Origin: Thiomargarita sp.
GTDB lineage: Bacteria; Pseudomonadota; Gammaproteobacteria; Beggiatoales; Beggiatoaceae
Assembly (NCBI GenBank): GCA_020721045.1
Contig: DYNN01000006.1
Coordinates: 1 to 64,000, forward strand
Reading direction: 5' to 3'
DNA: 64,000 nt
Below, in pieces: positions 38,401 to 42,329 of the stretch. The notes beneath the pieces were generated by a model. That model had not been told where the DNA came from and searched no databases. It saw only the letters and a list, made by a program, of their open reading frames with translations. The position numbers and the translations under genes were made by a program. Position 1 is the stretch's first letter; every line of letters starts with the position of its first letter.

Positions 38401-39856
38401 AGTAGAAGGTACAGGTGTTGTGGTAACTGATATCTTGCCTAGTACTCTCTTAGAAAATGTAACTGCTAGCAATGATGGTGCTGTAAGTGATGATGAAATT
38501 ATTTGGCAATTTGATACATTAGGTGTTGGCGAAACTCAAATTTTAACGGTCAGTGCAACGGTAAAAAGTGATATTGATGTTAAAACTATGTTGGTTAATA
38601 GAGCATTGGTTGTTGACGATAATACGCATGGACCTGATCCAACACCAGAAAATAATATCACAGACGATCCAGATATTGTTATTCCACCCGGATTAGAAGA
38701 TGATACACCACCAGAAGATGACACTGTACCTCCAACTGACAATGAGGGTAATCCACCAACAGATGGAAATCCGCCGGGCACGGGCACTAATCCACCAAAT
38801 AATGGTAATGGAAATCCTCCGGGCACGGGTACTAATCCACCAACAAATGGCAATGGAAATCCACCGGGTACGGGTACTAATCCACCAACAAATGGTAATG
38901 GAAATCCGCCGGGTACGGGTACTAATCCACCAACAAATGGTAATGGTAATCCACCGGGTACGGGTGTTAATCCGCCAACAGATGGCAATGGTAATCCACC
39001 GGGTACGGGCATTAATCCGCCAACAAATGGTAATGGGAATCCGCCGGGTACGGGTATTAATCCACCAACAGATGGTAATGGAAATCCTCCGGGTACGGGC
39101 ATTAATCCACCAACAGATGGTAATGGAAATCCACCGAATACGGGTATTAATCCGCCAACAGATGGTAATGGAAATCCACCGAATACGGGTATTAATCCAC
39201 CAACAGATGACAATGGAAATCCACCAAGTACGGGTATTAATCCACCAAATAATGGTATTCCGCCGATTTTTGGTGACATTCCACCAGGAACAACTATTTT
39301 ATTGTTACCACCAGAAGTGTTTACTTATAATTCATTACATGATGATAGACCGTATGACAGAGGAGAAATAGAAGATATTATATTTGGTGATCACCGTGAT
39401 TTAGAATGGACATTACCACCTTTACCAATTGCACCGATTTACAGTGGTTCTGTTGCATCAGGTACAACACTCGTATTAACTTTATATGATGAATCAGGTT
39501 CGGCACTGGGTTCACAAACTGTCGTAGCGGATGTGGGTGGTAATTGGCTAGCTTCATTCCCGAGTTTGATTATTTATGACACACCACATAGTATGAATAT
39601 CAAGCAGTTAAGTGCAACTTATAACGACAATGCGATGAGTGTATTTGATATGCGTACTTACTTTGTACCTGCGCTTACACCACAATTATTCTTTAGTAAT
39701 GAAGTCTCTGTGAATACAGTGTTGGATTTTGCGCCTTCAGCGATTTTGAAAGCCATGCATGATGCGTATAGTGATCCGTTGGCAATTAAATGGGACGATT
39801 TTGCGCAATACGAATTTCTTGCATCTTCAACCACGACAACGCAAGCAACTTATTAG
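17489..39856 (+). CDS. Giant modular surface protein: LEPR-XLL N-terminus, DUF11 and SdrD_B repeats
   Basis: One intact 7455-residue frame. The N-terminus has no Sec signal peptide; residues 10-27 (QPLFERLEDRILLDANP) fit the LEPR-XLL motif found at the start of very large repetitive exported proteins. Layout: beta-rich region (about 30-210); seven DUF11-like modules (about 215-1595); four divergent SdrD_B-like modules (about 1598-2103), one with an Asp-rich insert; five DUF11-like modules (about 2113-2965); 35 SdrD_B modules of about 110 residues (2970-6940), each opening GDxVWxDxNxDGxxD and closing VDFGY; one DUF11 module; an NPPGTG tandem repeat (7090-7256); and a 199-residue unique C-terminus. 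The Asp loops suggest calcium-stiffened rods, and cysteine is almost absent. Likely a long extracellular or surface filament/adhesin; export route unknown. It stands alone, with its own leader. Confidence 0.9.
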   Translation: MKHTKKTTYQPLFERLEDRILLDANPLATLGLPAEHFINEDFSFSIAFENATTNQKTGYGPFIDLTVGAGVKLADGTGNPTYLGHNLPSYLIQEVGTWDGSKWVNSGGSEVEEHPYGIGLIFPKAAGFGDKWLLVQLPFGSFVDNQPKAELSFSATLDETARPAVPGTGLAPLGSVYNIPISVNATGAFRYGHDPLDNAVTDHPIIGATHTDTIIPKVLELTKTSNAHEDETATGRNFPVEYTLNIDIAKDAVIPIPQLVDFLPDNLSHLVINSITVQGTSIGIPATTLEEPTIDPLAIPDKSQHTLPNSDFLFQFAGDIKGTTVKDDIVIKYQIFVPEFKATGTADSDRVIDKISDKEPTSINESYVSATYHSDYPLSPYAGVANGVVVHDGKINTVETDTPTGKPTNTGTSADPVYQDNGNPVADPVDNDPADYSLDDLSIAIQKSGKQITAGNTLPGVVVEYTLNFQISDYFAFKNVVIDDKFSDGQRFDSTFIPKLVINGNETHISANAPFTGSFSGNVNSTFTIGNNIFATVNTGTPGTTDGSTAIKFEVSDELIQRGLDGNLVGNRTPTHTPGTTGTIVYRTIIQEEFTDVHLTPGYTGDKSVDSGDVLDNKVQIKGDLIDQTSKTPLGTSEDDDSSAKVQIAMPTMQKYIYAINGAKVFKVPPRLGAGEIVTYRLTATLPAADTENFKLVEFLPLPVFNVSKPNLLADLFTNQTITQPNYVTTPDYTPPVGVIAYGPSNTLYGAGYAGITSTATPVLTKLPISTDNNPDITIKYDIVDGKPVNNELHISYGNFDTEPTKGAVVDILFTVMASQDPFAHDGFFLTNQAENTFGNTQNSPANVSDIVQILLVRPDIKVSKGTVATTSDSGTFTPALGTLSNFGAIQETVGSSFTGLINPVPSSALATPPSSGGFPSDSNLANSDGGDIVRFAITLENKGGKEAYDLVIKDTLADGYQIPASGLNLYIGRGDETTLLDAIDTPGGSGTKLSASGNAENLFTSGLEIIDLGETDLDNPDSATGAIAKGYDPNNTTGQNYHDDPLIKDDTDENDGSNVIIIMYDLQLKPGVEPGTIHENKAELLSYAVKDDKGINFLNGQASPSFDIAQVKIAEPTIGKVLTTTDQTVTTDSNLTIGEIATYTLTVTLPDGESKNVKITDNIPFGMKYVPNTAVFTQGTFNGEINGKTSGIGIADWTVTNDGSNGGDIIFSALSPVKVTSELGDKVINPSDTGAASSKLNNTFTFTYQAQVIDVYDAVDGAKLANQAKVETATSNSISSDKVEIQLVEPKMEITKDITETAGKAGDTVNITLKVKNVGSSPAFETVVKDYLDPLKFTNVTSSDQNGFLYDFAGNHVIYTAPAGVTINVNGELTFTFTAKLTGDVKAGETLINTARVTEVTTLPGVVAGERNEPSVESTDTVLITAPTYTKVLINTEFDNATINNTRLQGVIGELATYRLTFTVPPGKMSNVVFEDTLDKGLGFVALTSISSTGTITSDAGTPDIPNFTATAITDATELAKLVVVGTITGDGNATNQKIPFNFGNLTNASTTVQTVTLQYQAIVLNTAANQSTAKETGPSLNNMVSIVYNPASEQPASLAGTVFNDQNDSNTQNGSEPGLSGIVVTLKNETTSAVYTLLTDSKGQYKFNGLPPGSYTVSVKDEYMPVNMAAVANNTPITLTAAQNETGVNFALKGNSKIGDTVFFDYDKDKNFDSVKEDIDNDNRLDKKEDLDADNALDFGEDKDGDHHLDVAEDLDNDGRLDGRDVNNNGMLEEKEVGVQSTNVALLWAGRDGKFGTTDDINYGLATTNASGVYDFSALPAGNYKATVQTPATLLTTPQTVEIALTPGTTYTQADFGLVDSNIIGDMVYYDKNNNGAYDSATEAGVAGVTVTAIWDKNNNGIYGDTVGGIADVTYTTTTDNNGHYSFAGLSDGTFRVTATGLAGLTATAPKTITFANPTLITPATHGTQSNLTADFGLQDTANTTKITGTIKATGASATDYLLPLVPVTATWCGADNTLGTADDIALTVNTDATGKYTFNGAPTGQYQISIAPSSTYTIPPAAGTPDPSYSITPIGTLVKTITATATTNTHNFDLTAVEPILNVEKIAIIEPVLTIIKIVDDLSPDAGNIVTFTYTIAHPANSETNAYDVTFEDTLPTKLLTNVTGSGLISALLDGVNVSSNFEWVATNKLQLKTGSLLDIPKDKVLIITVKAKLDTSVIPSEVLNSTATIQWSSLDGNNIDGSPITDRSTYVDNDSERTGTGGINDYTDSDDAPIKIVPLNPTKTIVATSEAHTTGNNVAIGEIIRYRLQMELPESTMNNLQFKDILPDGLKFLNDGTARGVLLHTDTLANMGDNRLGVGVGPNAKDYDNLSTTEIESVIHIPNHQLTDAEVNAFSPNVPLIENFAFSIPNTNPGSDVTFFINTVTNPSNLGKEYAIIEFNAIVTNEIENQSGITRANLFEAHINSALAATSGTVTVTIVEPSVAVTKTITTTPTDAGDTIVYQLVVTNSGNADAFEVIVTDPLDDHIDYQSHTVLPGTLTVTPTVNVTTEDVELKVDKLAAGETATITITGQLKDSIPPAYNLLNKADIIYTSLPGSGSHITTTTDPNYVHESNAGTAGSTTGERTGTVVDTTDPNDYVGSSNISTTLPSPTITKTIDTTNVSNTAGNNVAIGEIVTYHIAVTMPEGTIKGLKVNDDVPVGMKLVGTPKLILDNFAGTVKDVNGVIVIDDGAITYSGGTTSGANIAFSFGDTTATGDGDSTNNTFIIEYQAVVINEAGNVQTDTLQNSADLQFTDPNDPSNDITNITTPADPIVTIVEPKLEITKALSSIIEVQTIAGGFNTFEYTVIVKHNASAQASAYDVVIKDLLTDTNLTLIPNSVTTSGVTATVDKGNTTGDTTVEISLAELKTSETLTIKFQATIPNNLAVGTDIDNTATVTGDSIPGTITDDDEQREQTVDSDVITTVGAIGDQLWLDSDGDGLIDVGEPNLPGVTVELLIGTTVVGSTTTDSDGKYYFPDLPAENYKIRIDTNTLPDGITITNSTTKGTATIAGTGSVGVNNFTVNLTAGQERSDVDFGYKGNGSIGDLIWLDANGLQTQDSNEFGFPNIDVTLKFAGKDGDFATSDDNITYTTKTDADGKYQFTGLPNGKYKVIVDNTDLPAGTTITTTNATTAAQTRVGNEDTSATITLNSTQRVYDTVDFGYKNDGAIGNFVWHDVDADGVQDVDELADKGLIGIDLALWWLGKDGAFGGGDDVKVQTTTTIANGAYEFIGLPYDNNYRVVVDNATIPGGLVTSLGSESKNPAGADVTLTTASHTVVDVDFGYKGSVSIGDFVWVDMIDAANGGTDGTPDAGEPGLPNVKVTIEWAGRDNNIATTGDNLTYVTTTGADGKYLVENLPTGEYKVTVDTDDTTSPNVANLTLTTPGTHSPASALVTNDEYEDADFGFKGDGKIGDYIWRDINGDGLQTGETDQGIAAVKVNLIWAGPDGIAGNGDDIQIASTTTDDNGYYQFEELFYSKYTVKVDRITLPDGMREDANITGDPDAVKDGQHVVTLTNTDKDQQHVDFGYRGIAKVGDFVWNDLDGDGNQDTNEPGLPGIEVQLVWAGPNNTFGDGDDLNYTTTTLADGSYEFTNLSAGLYRASINMTSVPNNMSLTSDAQGTLTDNQHELTLAVGDNYENADFGLQGNSSIGDLVWNDMNLDGDQDIGEIGIPNVNVTITWLGPNGNVEYENVYTDANGHYKLEGLPVGQYQVKVANDILSDVPAFKEVDLAANTYYENADFGFAGLNLVGDYIWHDIDKDGVQEAGEPPLSLVQVKLSWAGLDNDFATTDDNAVYYTLTNESGIYNFAGLLDGKYKVDIQENTAPGGMTITTNNANESAVFSLTTAVNPTTGAKTGEERLDFDFGFAGNASIGDTVWYDINDDGIQNPGEPGIPNVTVTAKWLGRDDTPNTLDDRTYTVQTNSLGIYQFVNMPTGKYQLSVDQTTAPTDLVLTTDTDVSTGSLTDNKHDVTLTSGQNYVNADFGYSGKSSLGDYVWEDVNRDGLQDMGWTDADGDTTQDPGEENEPPIAGVTVNLTWFGLDGTENTADDAFIGSDVTDADGKYQFDDLPAGQFRVTLTNVPAGYVPTVGPESIGAQTTVVTLGNNEDKTNVDFGYGGNKLGTASVGDLVWYDTNDDGNFDAGETVLPDVKVNITWAGPDDIFGTTDDFQASTFTDENGNYLFEYLAAGKHKVVVDTSTLPGGVTTTTPNMTDPFVLGDGEDKLDVDFGYRGMGSMGDTVWFDHDGDGTQDAGEFGLANIPIQITWPGTDGNFNTPQDNLIFNATTDSNGNYLVEELPQGQYQVIVDPTAITALGLTKTVGNSNVTLGANEQKRDVDFGYRGTASLGNYVWHDIANNQQQDIPTTGGDNPLANIALNLTWLGAAGDADDVLIASLNTNSSGLYKFDYLMPGNYQVEVASGVPLGLTGFANSGHSIGITSSGVVTLAAGEERLDVDFGYEGTIPGTASIGDLVWYDTNGDGIKGANEPVLSNITVTLVNPTDNSTLATVTTDINGNYHFTGLPAGDYQVKVDETDLPADVTLTTPNAANTVTLTDGQAIDTVDFGYRIPPGSIGDFIWNDQDGDGNQDTGEPGLAGIPVQVIWAGVDGNPNTTSDNVTYNTVTDNTGRYQITDLPPGNYQINVDPNGTILPAMNLVKTVGDNEITLTTGENKTDVDFGYQGPGQIGDRVWFDTNGNQIQESSELGLPNITITMTTVNNGKTTTYTTTTDENGNYLFTDLPLATYQVTVGAGPANSVSSTPASKTVTLTIGHEIDLDADFGFKQKPPLPVAGTASVGDLVWYDTNNDGQFQTDEPIFPDVTVNLKDINGTVIATTQTDENGNYQFTELVSGYYSVEVIKPLGLALTTPNSDDQFFLLDAEQKEDVDFGYRGAGKVGNFIWNDMDGDGVQDTGEPGLADVTVTAVWAGLDGDLNTTDDNATFTTITDNNGQYQFSNLPAGLVEITVGEGIPAELSPTQGSGSIGLGQTTLTLKPFDNRQDIDFGYTAAPQSSIGDQVWFDTNGNGIFDSGESVLPNVTVTLREAGTDGILNTVDDIITTQQTDNNGRYVFSNLTEGLYQVTPTTPTGSTLTTPNSLNPINLSNNEQIDTVDFGFVGNASLGDYVWYDVNHDGVQDSNEQGLTNVTINAIWAGNDGNINTTADNATFTTQTDATGHYLFEHLPQGSYQVTVNQGIPNGLTPIVGTQSIGLGTANVTLTANENKRDVDFGYIGTASLGDYVWKDTNKDAIQDATELGLANVTVTATWAGSDNNFNTSDDNVTFTTTTDASGHYLFSDLPAGQYQVTVGSGLPVGLAPIEGSQSIGLGTATVSLAAHENKRDVDFGYVNGPQGSIGDLVWYDTNADGFYNINEPILSDVTVTLTSAGNDGQFGTADDITQTQLTDANGHYQFNQLPAGSYQVTPSTPYGLTLTTPSSLNPVNLAENQHIDTIDFGYQGKEQLGDYVWTDSNGDGIQDATETGLANVVVRAIWGGADGNLNTPADNLILTTTTDSDGHYQFTHLSPGLYQVSVINGIPNNLVAVEGNQSIGLGTTTITLPLNSNRQDVDFGYKPLATTGSIGDQVWYDTNENGIFDANEPILADVPVTLTSAGDDGILGTDDDVTQTTITDENGQYQFTDLPAGKYQVTTPVPEGTYLTTPNQPIDLANGEHVDTVDLGYKGGTDLGNYVWLDANGDGIQDSNETGIANATVQITWGGIDNDLSTTNNNISFTTTTDANGHYQFNDIPPGYYQVTVTGVPNNLTPVQGNQSIGLGEATVILPIDGSKQDVDFGYKPTAGSIGDQVWYDTNENGVFDSDEPILADVPVTLREAGNDGILYTSDDVIQTTTTDENGQYQFTDLPAGKYQVTTPVPEGTYLTTPNQPIDLADGEYIDTADLGYKGGTDLGNYIWLDANGDGIQDSNETGIANATVQITWGGIDNDLSTTNNNISFTTTTDANGHYQFNDIPPGYYQVTVTGVPNNLTPVQGNQSIGLGEATVILPIDGSKQDVDFGYKPTAGSIGNQIWYDTNENGVFDSGEPALPNIPVTLREAGADGNLGTADDIIRTTTTDNNGQYQFSGLPAGTYQVTVPTPNGTALTTPNSSNPVTLGSGQHIDTVDFGYTGTAQLGDYVWTDTDGDGIQDSNETGLANVTVQAVWGGADGDLNTTADNIILITTTDATGHYQFNGLPPGAYQVTVISGIPTNLTAVTGAQSIGLGTADVTLAANGNRQDVDFGYTPSGTIGDQVWYDVDGDGIFDPNESVLPNVPVTLREVGNDGVLNTADDIIRTTTTDNNGQYQFSGLPAGTYQVTVPTPDGTALTTPASSNPVTLGSGQHIDTVDFGYTGTAQLGDYVWTDTNGDGVQDGNETGLANVTIQAVWGGADGDLATTADNIILTTTTDATGHYQFNGLPPGSYQVTVISGIPTNLTAVTGAQSIGLGTANVTLAANGNRQDVDFGYTPSATIGDQVWYDVDGDGIFDSNESVLPNIPVTLREAGNDGVLNTADDIIRITTTDNNGQYQFSGLPAGTYQVTVPTPDGTALTTPNSSNPVTLTSGQHIDTVDFGYTGTAQLGDYVWTDIDGDGVQDTNESGLANVTIQAVWGGADGDLATTADNIILTTTTDATGHYQFNSLPPGAYQVTVLNGVPNNLSPVQGAQSIGSGTTTIMLAPSESRQDIDFGYTEQLLGSIGDFVWYDINNNGLFDSGEPALSNMPMTLTIAGIDGLLGTADDVIKTTTTDANGYYAFTHLPAGLYQVSVPTPLGTILTTPNSLLPVQLGKGQQIDTVDFGFSGKGAIGDYVWFDENKNGFADADELGIDNVTLQLIWAGNDGIIGTNDDVSFSTITDSTGYYQFENLPNGNFVVTVDTSTLPKGFGPTIGNTNVHPVTLSPEQHYENADFGYITVPDYVISKDDGVESVKPGDVITYTITVTNAGQVEGTGVVVTDILPSTLLENVTASNDGAVSDDEIIWQFDTLGVGETQILTVSATVKSDIDVKTMLVNRALVVDDNTHGPDPTPENNITDDPDIVIPPGLEDDTPPEDDTVPPTDNEGNPPTDGNPPGTGTNPPNNGNGNPPGTGTNPPTNGNGNPPGTGTNPPTNGNGNPPGTGTNPPTNGNGNPPGTGVNPPTDGNGNPPGTGINPPTNGNGNPPGTGINPPTDGNGNPPGTGINPPTDGNGNPPNTGINPPTDGNGNPPNTGINPPTDDNGNPPSTGINPPNNGIPPIFGDIPPGTTILLLPPEVFTYNSLHDDRPYDRGEIEDIIFGDHRDLEWTLPPLPIAPIYSGSVASGTTLVLTLYDESGSALGSQTVVADVGGNWLASFPSLIIYDTPHSMNIKQLSATYNDNAMSVFDMRTYFVPALTPQLFFSNEVSVNTVLDFAPSAILKAMHDAYSDPLAIKWDDFAQYEFLASSTTTTQATY
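18130..22270 (+). repeat. First block of DUF11-like modules (about seven)
   Basis: Successive 150-250-residue modules open with a short strand such as PKMEITKDIT or PTIGKVLTT, followed by GE(I/L)xTYxLTVTLP, an acidic xFEDTLP-like turn and a closing NxAxV strand. This is the pattern of the DUF11 / conserved-repeat (TIGR01451) family of beta-sandwich surface modules. The copies are well diverged from each other, unlike the SdrD_B block downstream. Module boundaries are approximate. Confidence 0.65.
22640..22835 (+). repeat. Five tandem EF-hand-like Asp loops
   Basis: Five units of about 11-13 residues in a row follow a DxDxDxxLDxxE pattern (for example DIDNDNRLDKKE, DLDADNALDFGE, DKDGDHHLDVAE). 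Spacing matches EF-hand or thrombospondin type-3-like calcium loops. They are inserted in the second SdrD_B-like module of the giant protein, after its opening KIGDTVFFDYDKD. No other module in the protein carries such a run. Confidence 0.6.
23815..26395 (+). repeat. Second block of DUF11-like modules (about five)
   Basis: Five beta-sandwich modules open with PVLTIIKIVDD, PTKTIVATSEA, PSVAVTKTITT, PTITKTIDTT and PKLEITKALSS and close with an acidic, Thr/Ser-rich linker before the long SdrD_B array. They separate the four divergent SdrD_B-like modules from the main array. Confidence 0.65.
26398..38310 (+). repeat. Main array of 35 SdrD_B-type modules
   Basis: Each module of about 110 residues contains, in order, (S/A)(I/L)GD(Q/Y)VWxDxNxDGxxDxxE, a variable V(T/P)VTL or VxxxWAG strand, a DGxxxTxDD loop, TTTDxxGxYxFxxLPxGxYxV, and VDFGY. 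I counted 35 by the opening and closing motifs. From roughly 32.6 kb on, two module types alternate: type A (GDQVWYDT, VTLREAG) and type B (LGDYVWTD, QAVWGGADGDL), giving a 660-664-bp higher-order unit. SdrD_B modules in staphylococcal Sdr proteins bind calcium and form a rigid stalk. Confidence 0.85.
34730..35662 (+). repeat. 660-bp direct repeat with 273 identical bases
   Basis: Bases 34730-35002 are identical, by line-by-line reading, to 35390-35662, exactly 660 bp (220 codons) downstream. The identity includes all synonymous positions and ends abruptly on both sides (mismatches at 34729/35389 and 35003/35663). It spans most of a type-B module and the start of the next type-A module. Confidence 0.9.
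38768..39256 (+). repeat. 45-bp tandem repeat, 11 units (NPPGTG-NPP-NG)
   Basis: Eleven consecutive 15-residue units of the form NPPGTGxNPPTxGNG, the last one shortened. Early units have T at the variable position and later ones I; the last three replace G with N or S. The unit length is a multiple of three, so the frame is kept whatever the copy number. It probably forms an extended, flexible proline-rich spacer between the repeat stalk and the C-terminal domain. Confidence 0.9.
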
Positions 39857-39969
39857 AGATATTTAATAAAATCAAGCTGATTAGGTTATCTTAATTAACT
39901 TGATCAGCTGTGTGCGTTTTTCGATCTTCTCAATCCCATCAAATCGAAGCGGTAAAACCTAAGCAATTA

Positions 39970-39978
39970 TGGTATATT
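39970..39978 (+). promoter_or_regulatory. Possible extended -10 upstream of serC
   Basis: TGGTATATT (extended -10) lies 54 bp before the serC ATG in the 176-bp gap after the giant gene; no clear -35 is seen. serC has TGAGGAT as ribosome-binding sequence. Confidence 0.3.
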
Positions 39979-40032
39979 AGCGGCGTTTGAAACATCAAAA
40001 AAATTACTAATCACACAGTTTGAGGATAAATT

Positions 40033-41112
40033 ATGCCACGAGCCTATAATTTTAGTGCAGGTCCTGCTATGTTGCCTGAAACCGTACTAGAACAAGCCAA
40101 AACAGAACTTTTAGATTGGCGGGGTGCGGGTATGTCGGTGATGGAAATGAGTCACCGTGGCAAAGAATTCGTTTCTATCGCAGAACAGGCAGAGGCAGAT
40201 TTGCGGGAATTGTTGATGATTCCTAAAGATTATAAAGTGTTGTTTTTGCAAGGTGGTGCAACCAGTCAATTTGCTATGATACCAATGAATTTGTTACGTG
40301 GCAAAATGAAAGCTGATTACTTAAATACTGGTATTTGGTCAGAAAAAGCCATTGCAGAAGCTAAACATTATTGTCAGGTCAATGTGGTCGCTACTGGCAA
40401 AGATAAAAAATTCACTACCGTACCTGAGCGTAATAGTTGGAATTGCGATATTGATGCTGCTTATTTTCACTACACCCCGAATGAAACTATCAATGGGGTA
40501 GAAATACACGCGGTGCCTGATATTAGTGTGCCAATTGTCGCTGATATGTCATCTACCATTTTGTCACGACCAATTGATGTATCTAAATTTGGGTTAATTT
40601 ATGCGGGTGCACAAAAGAATATTGGTCCAGCCGGATTAACCATTGTAATTGTGCGAGAAGATTTATTGGGTAATACGATACTCAGTACCCCTACTATGTT
40701 TGATTATAAAGCGCAGGTCGAAGCTGAATCTATGCTCAATACACCACCTACTTATGCGTGGTATATTGCTGGCTTAGTCTTTAAGTGGGTTAAAGCCCAA
40801 GGTGGTTTAATTGCCATGGGTGAACGCAATCAACGTAAAGCTGAGAAATTATATCAAGCAATTGATAATTCAAGTTTTTATGCTAATCCTGTTGATCCAA
40901 CTTATCGTTCATGGATGAATGTGCCTTTTACTTTAGCCAATCCTGATTTAGAAAAAACTTTTCTCTCTGAAGCCAAAGATGCAGGTTTAGTGACACTGGC
41001 AGGTCATCGCTCAGTCGGTGGTATGCGAGCAAGTATTTATAACGCAATGCCCGAACAAGGTGTTGCCGCATTAGTTGATTTTATGAAAGATTTTGAAAAA
41101 CGGAAAGCTTAA
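40033..41112 (+). CDS. serC: Phosphoserine aminotransferase
   Basis: A PLP enzyme converting 3-phosphohydroxypyruvate and glutamate to phosphoserine; it also acts in pyridoxal phosphate synthesis. 359 residues, standard length. Signatures: [15 protein letters not shown] at the start, [38 protein letters not shown], and the PLP lysine Lys195 in [28 protein letters not shown] near the C-terminus completes the phosphate site. Its stop codon overlaps the serA start by one base (TAATG), forming a two-gene serine operon. Confidence 0.97.
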   Translation: MPRAYNFSAGPAMLPETVLEQAKTELLDWRGAGMSVMEMSHRGKEFVSIAEQAEADLRELLMIPKDYKVLFLQGGATSQFAMIPMNLLRGKMKADYLNTGIWSEKAIAEAKHYCQVNVVATGKDKKFTTVPERNSWNCDIDAAYFHYTPNETINGVEIHAVPDISVPIVADMSSTILSRPIDVSKFGLIYAGAQKNIGPAGLTIVIVREDLLGNTILSTPTMFDYKAQVEAESMLNTPPTYAWYIAGLVFKWVKAQGGLIAMGERNQRKAEKLYQAIDNSSFYANPVDPTYRSWMNVPFTLANPDLEKTFLSEAKDAGLVTLAGHRSVGGMRASIYNAMPEQGVAALVDFMKDFEKRKA

Positions 41113-42278
41113 TGTACAAAATATTAACTCTTAACAATATTTCAGTCACCGGATTAGAACGTTTGCCACGCGAATCCTACGAAATTGCATCAGAAATCCA
41201 AAATCCCGATGCCATTTTGCTACGTTCGTTTAATATGCACAATTGGGATGTGCCCACAACGGTCAGAGCAATTGGGCGTGCGGGTGCGGGTGTCAATAAT
41301 ATTCCTGTCGATAAAATGAGCGCACGTGGTATTCCAGTATTTAACGCACCCGGTGCCAATGCGAATGCAGTTAAAGAATTGGTTTTAGCGGGTATGTTAA
41401 TGGCTGCTCGTAATTTAGCACCTGCTTGGGAATATGTGCGTGGTTTAACGGGCACTGATGAGGAAATTTCTAAACAAGTTGAAGCGGGTAAGAAACAATT
41501 TGTTGGTTTTGAATTAACGAATCGGACTTTGGGTGTCATTGGTTTAGGGGCAATTGGGGTCAAAGTTGCCAATGCTGCACAAGCTTTAGGAATGAAAGTT
41601 ATCGGTTATGATCCACATATTACGGTAAAAAATGCTTGGCAATTATCTTCTTCTGTCAGACAAGCCTTGAGTGTTGAAGATATATTAGCACACGCAGAAT
41701 TTGTGACTTTACATGTGCCTTTAGTCGATGCTACTCGTGGAATTATTAATGCAGAACGATTAAAACATGCTAATAACCGATTGACTATTATGAATTTTTC
41801 GCGTGCAGGTATTGTCGATTTAACTGCGATTGCTGCTGCGATTAAGGAAAACAAAATTCATACTTATATCTCTGATTTTCCAAATAATGTATTGAAAGGG
41901 TTGGATCGTGTTATCGCTTTACCACATTTAGGTGCATCTACCCAAGAAGCTGAAGAAAATTGTGCCATCATGGTTGCTGACCAAGTCCGCGATTATTTGG
42001 AATACGGTACAGTTAAGAATTCCGTCAATTTTCCTGAAATGGAAATGCCACGCACAGAAGGCAGTTACCGTTTATTGGTGGTTAATTCTAATGTACCTCA
42101 TATGATTGAACGTGTTTCTGCAGCAATTTCTAATGCTAATCTTAATATTGTCGATATGTTAAACCGTTCACGTGGAGATATTGCGTGCACTTTAGTCGAT
42201 GTCAACGCAGCACTTCCTACTTCTGTCGTTGATGAAATTAAGGCGAAAGAAGGCGTGTTAGCTGTTGTTATATTGTAA
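41112..42278 (+). CDS. serA: D-3-phosphoglycerate dehydrogenase (short type with ACT domain)
   Basis: Catalyses the first step of serine synthesis, NAD-dependent oxidation of 3-phosphoglycerate. 388 residues: substrate-binding half (AIGRAGAGVNNIP), NAD domain with GLGAIGVKVANAA (about 142-154), catalytic Arg in MNFSRAGIVD, catalytic His in ALPHLGAST, then a C-terminal ACT domain of about 75 residues (LLVVNSNVPHMIERVSAAIS) that probably gives serine feedback. In the place where many D-2-hydroxyacid dehydrogenases carry the DVFxxEP glutamate, this protein has SDFPNN; I recall the same DFPN pattern in other short SerA proteins. Translationally coupled to serC. Confidence 0.93.
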   Translation: MYKILTLNNISVTGLERLPRESYEIASEIQNPDAILLRSFNMHNWDVPTTVRAIGRAGAGVNNIPVDKMSARGIPVFNAPGANANAVKELVLAGMLMAARNLAPAWEYVRGLTGTDEEISKQVEAGKKQFVGFELTNRTLGVIGLGAIGVKVANAAQALGMKVIGYDPHITVKNAWQLSSSVRQALSVEDILAHAEFVTLHVPLVDATRGIINAERLKHANNRLTIMNFSRAGIVDLTAIAAAIKENKIHTYISDFPNNVLKGLDRVIALPHLGASTQEAEENCAIMVADQVRDYLEYGTVKNSVNFPEMEMPRTEGSYRLLVVNSNVPHMIERVSAAISNANLNIVDMLNRSRGDIACTLVDVNAALPTSVVDEIKAKEGVLAVVIL

Positions 42279-42299
42279 GATAATTTAGTCAAATAAAGT

Positions 42300-42320
42300 G
42301 GGCAATGAGGTGCGTTGCCC
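42300..42320 (+). terminator. Weak hairpin after serA
   Basis: GGGCAA (42300-42305) pairs with TTGCCC (42315-42320) around a 9-nt loop, 21 bp after the serA stop. No T-run follows. It may instead be a piece of the REP-like sequence found downstream. Confidence 0.3.
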
Positions 42321-42329
42321 ATTATCAAT

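Noticed and set aside
38768-39256. Regular tandem repeat that could be taken for a CRISPR array.
   Set aside because: Units are contiguous at 45 bp with no unique spacers, code in frame for NPPGTG units, and have no cas genes nearby.
38536-39279. A 247-codon open frame on the minus strand across the Pro-rich repeat, and a 223-codon plus-strand frame at 38700-39371.
   Set aside because: The 45-bp unit is a multiple of three, so any frame lacking a stop in one unit stays open through all. Both give low-complexity proteins without family motifs inside the true gene.
39857-39920. A hairpin terminator directly after the giant gene.
   Set aside because: ATCAAG and CTTGAT can pair, but the stem is only 6 bp with a 22-nt loop and no T-run, so I do not list it as a feature.
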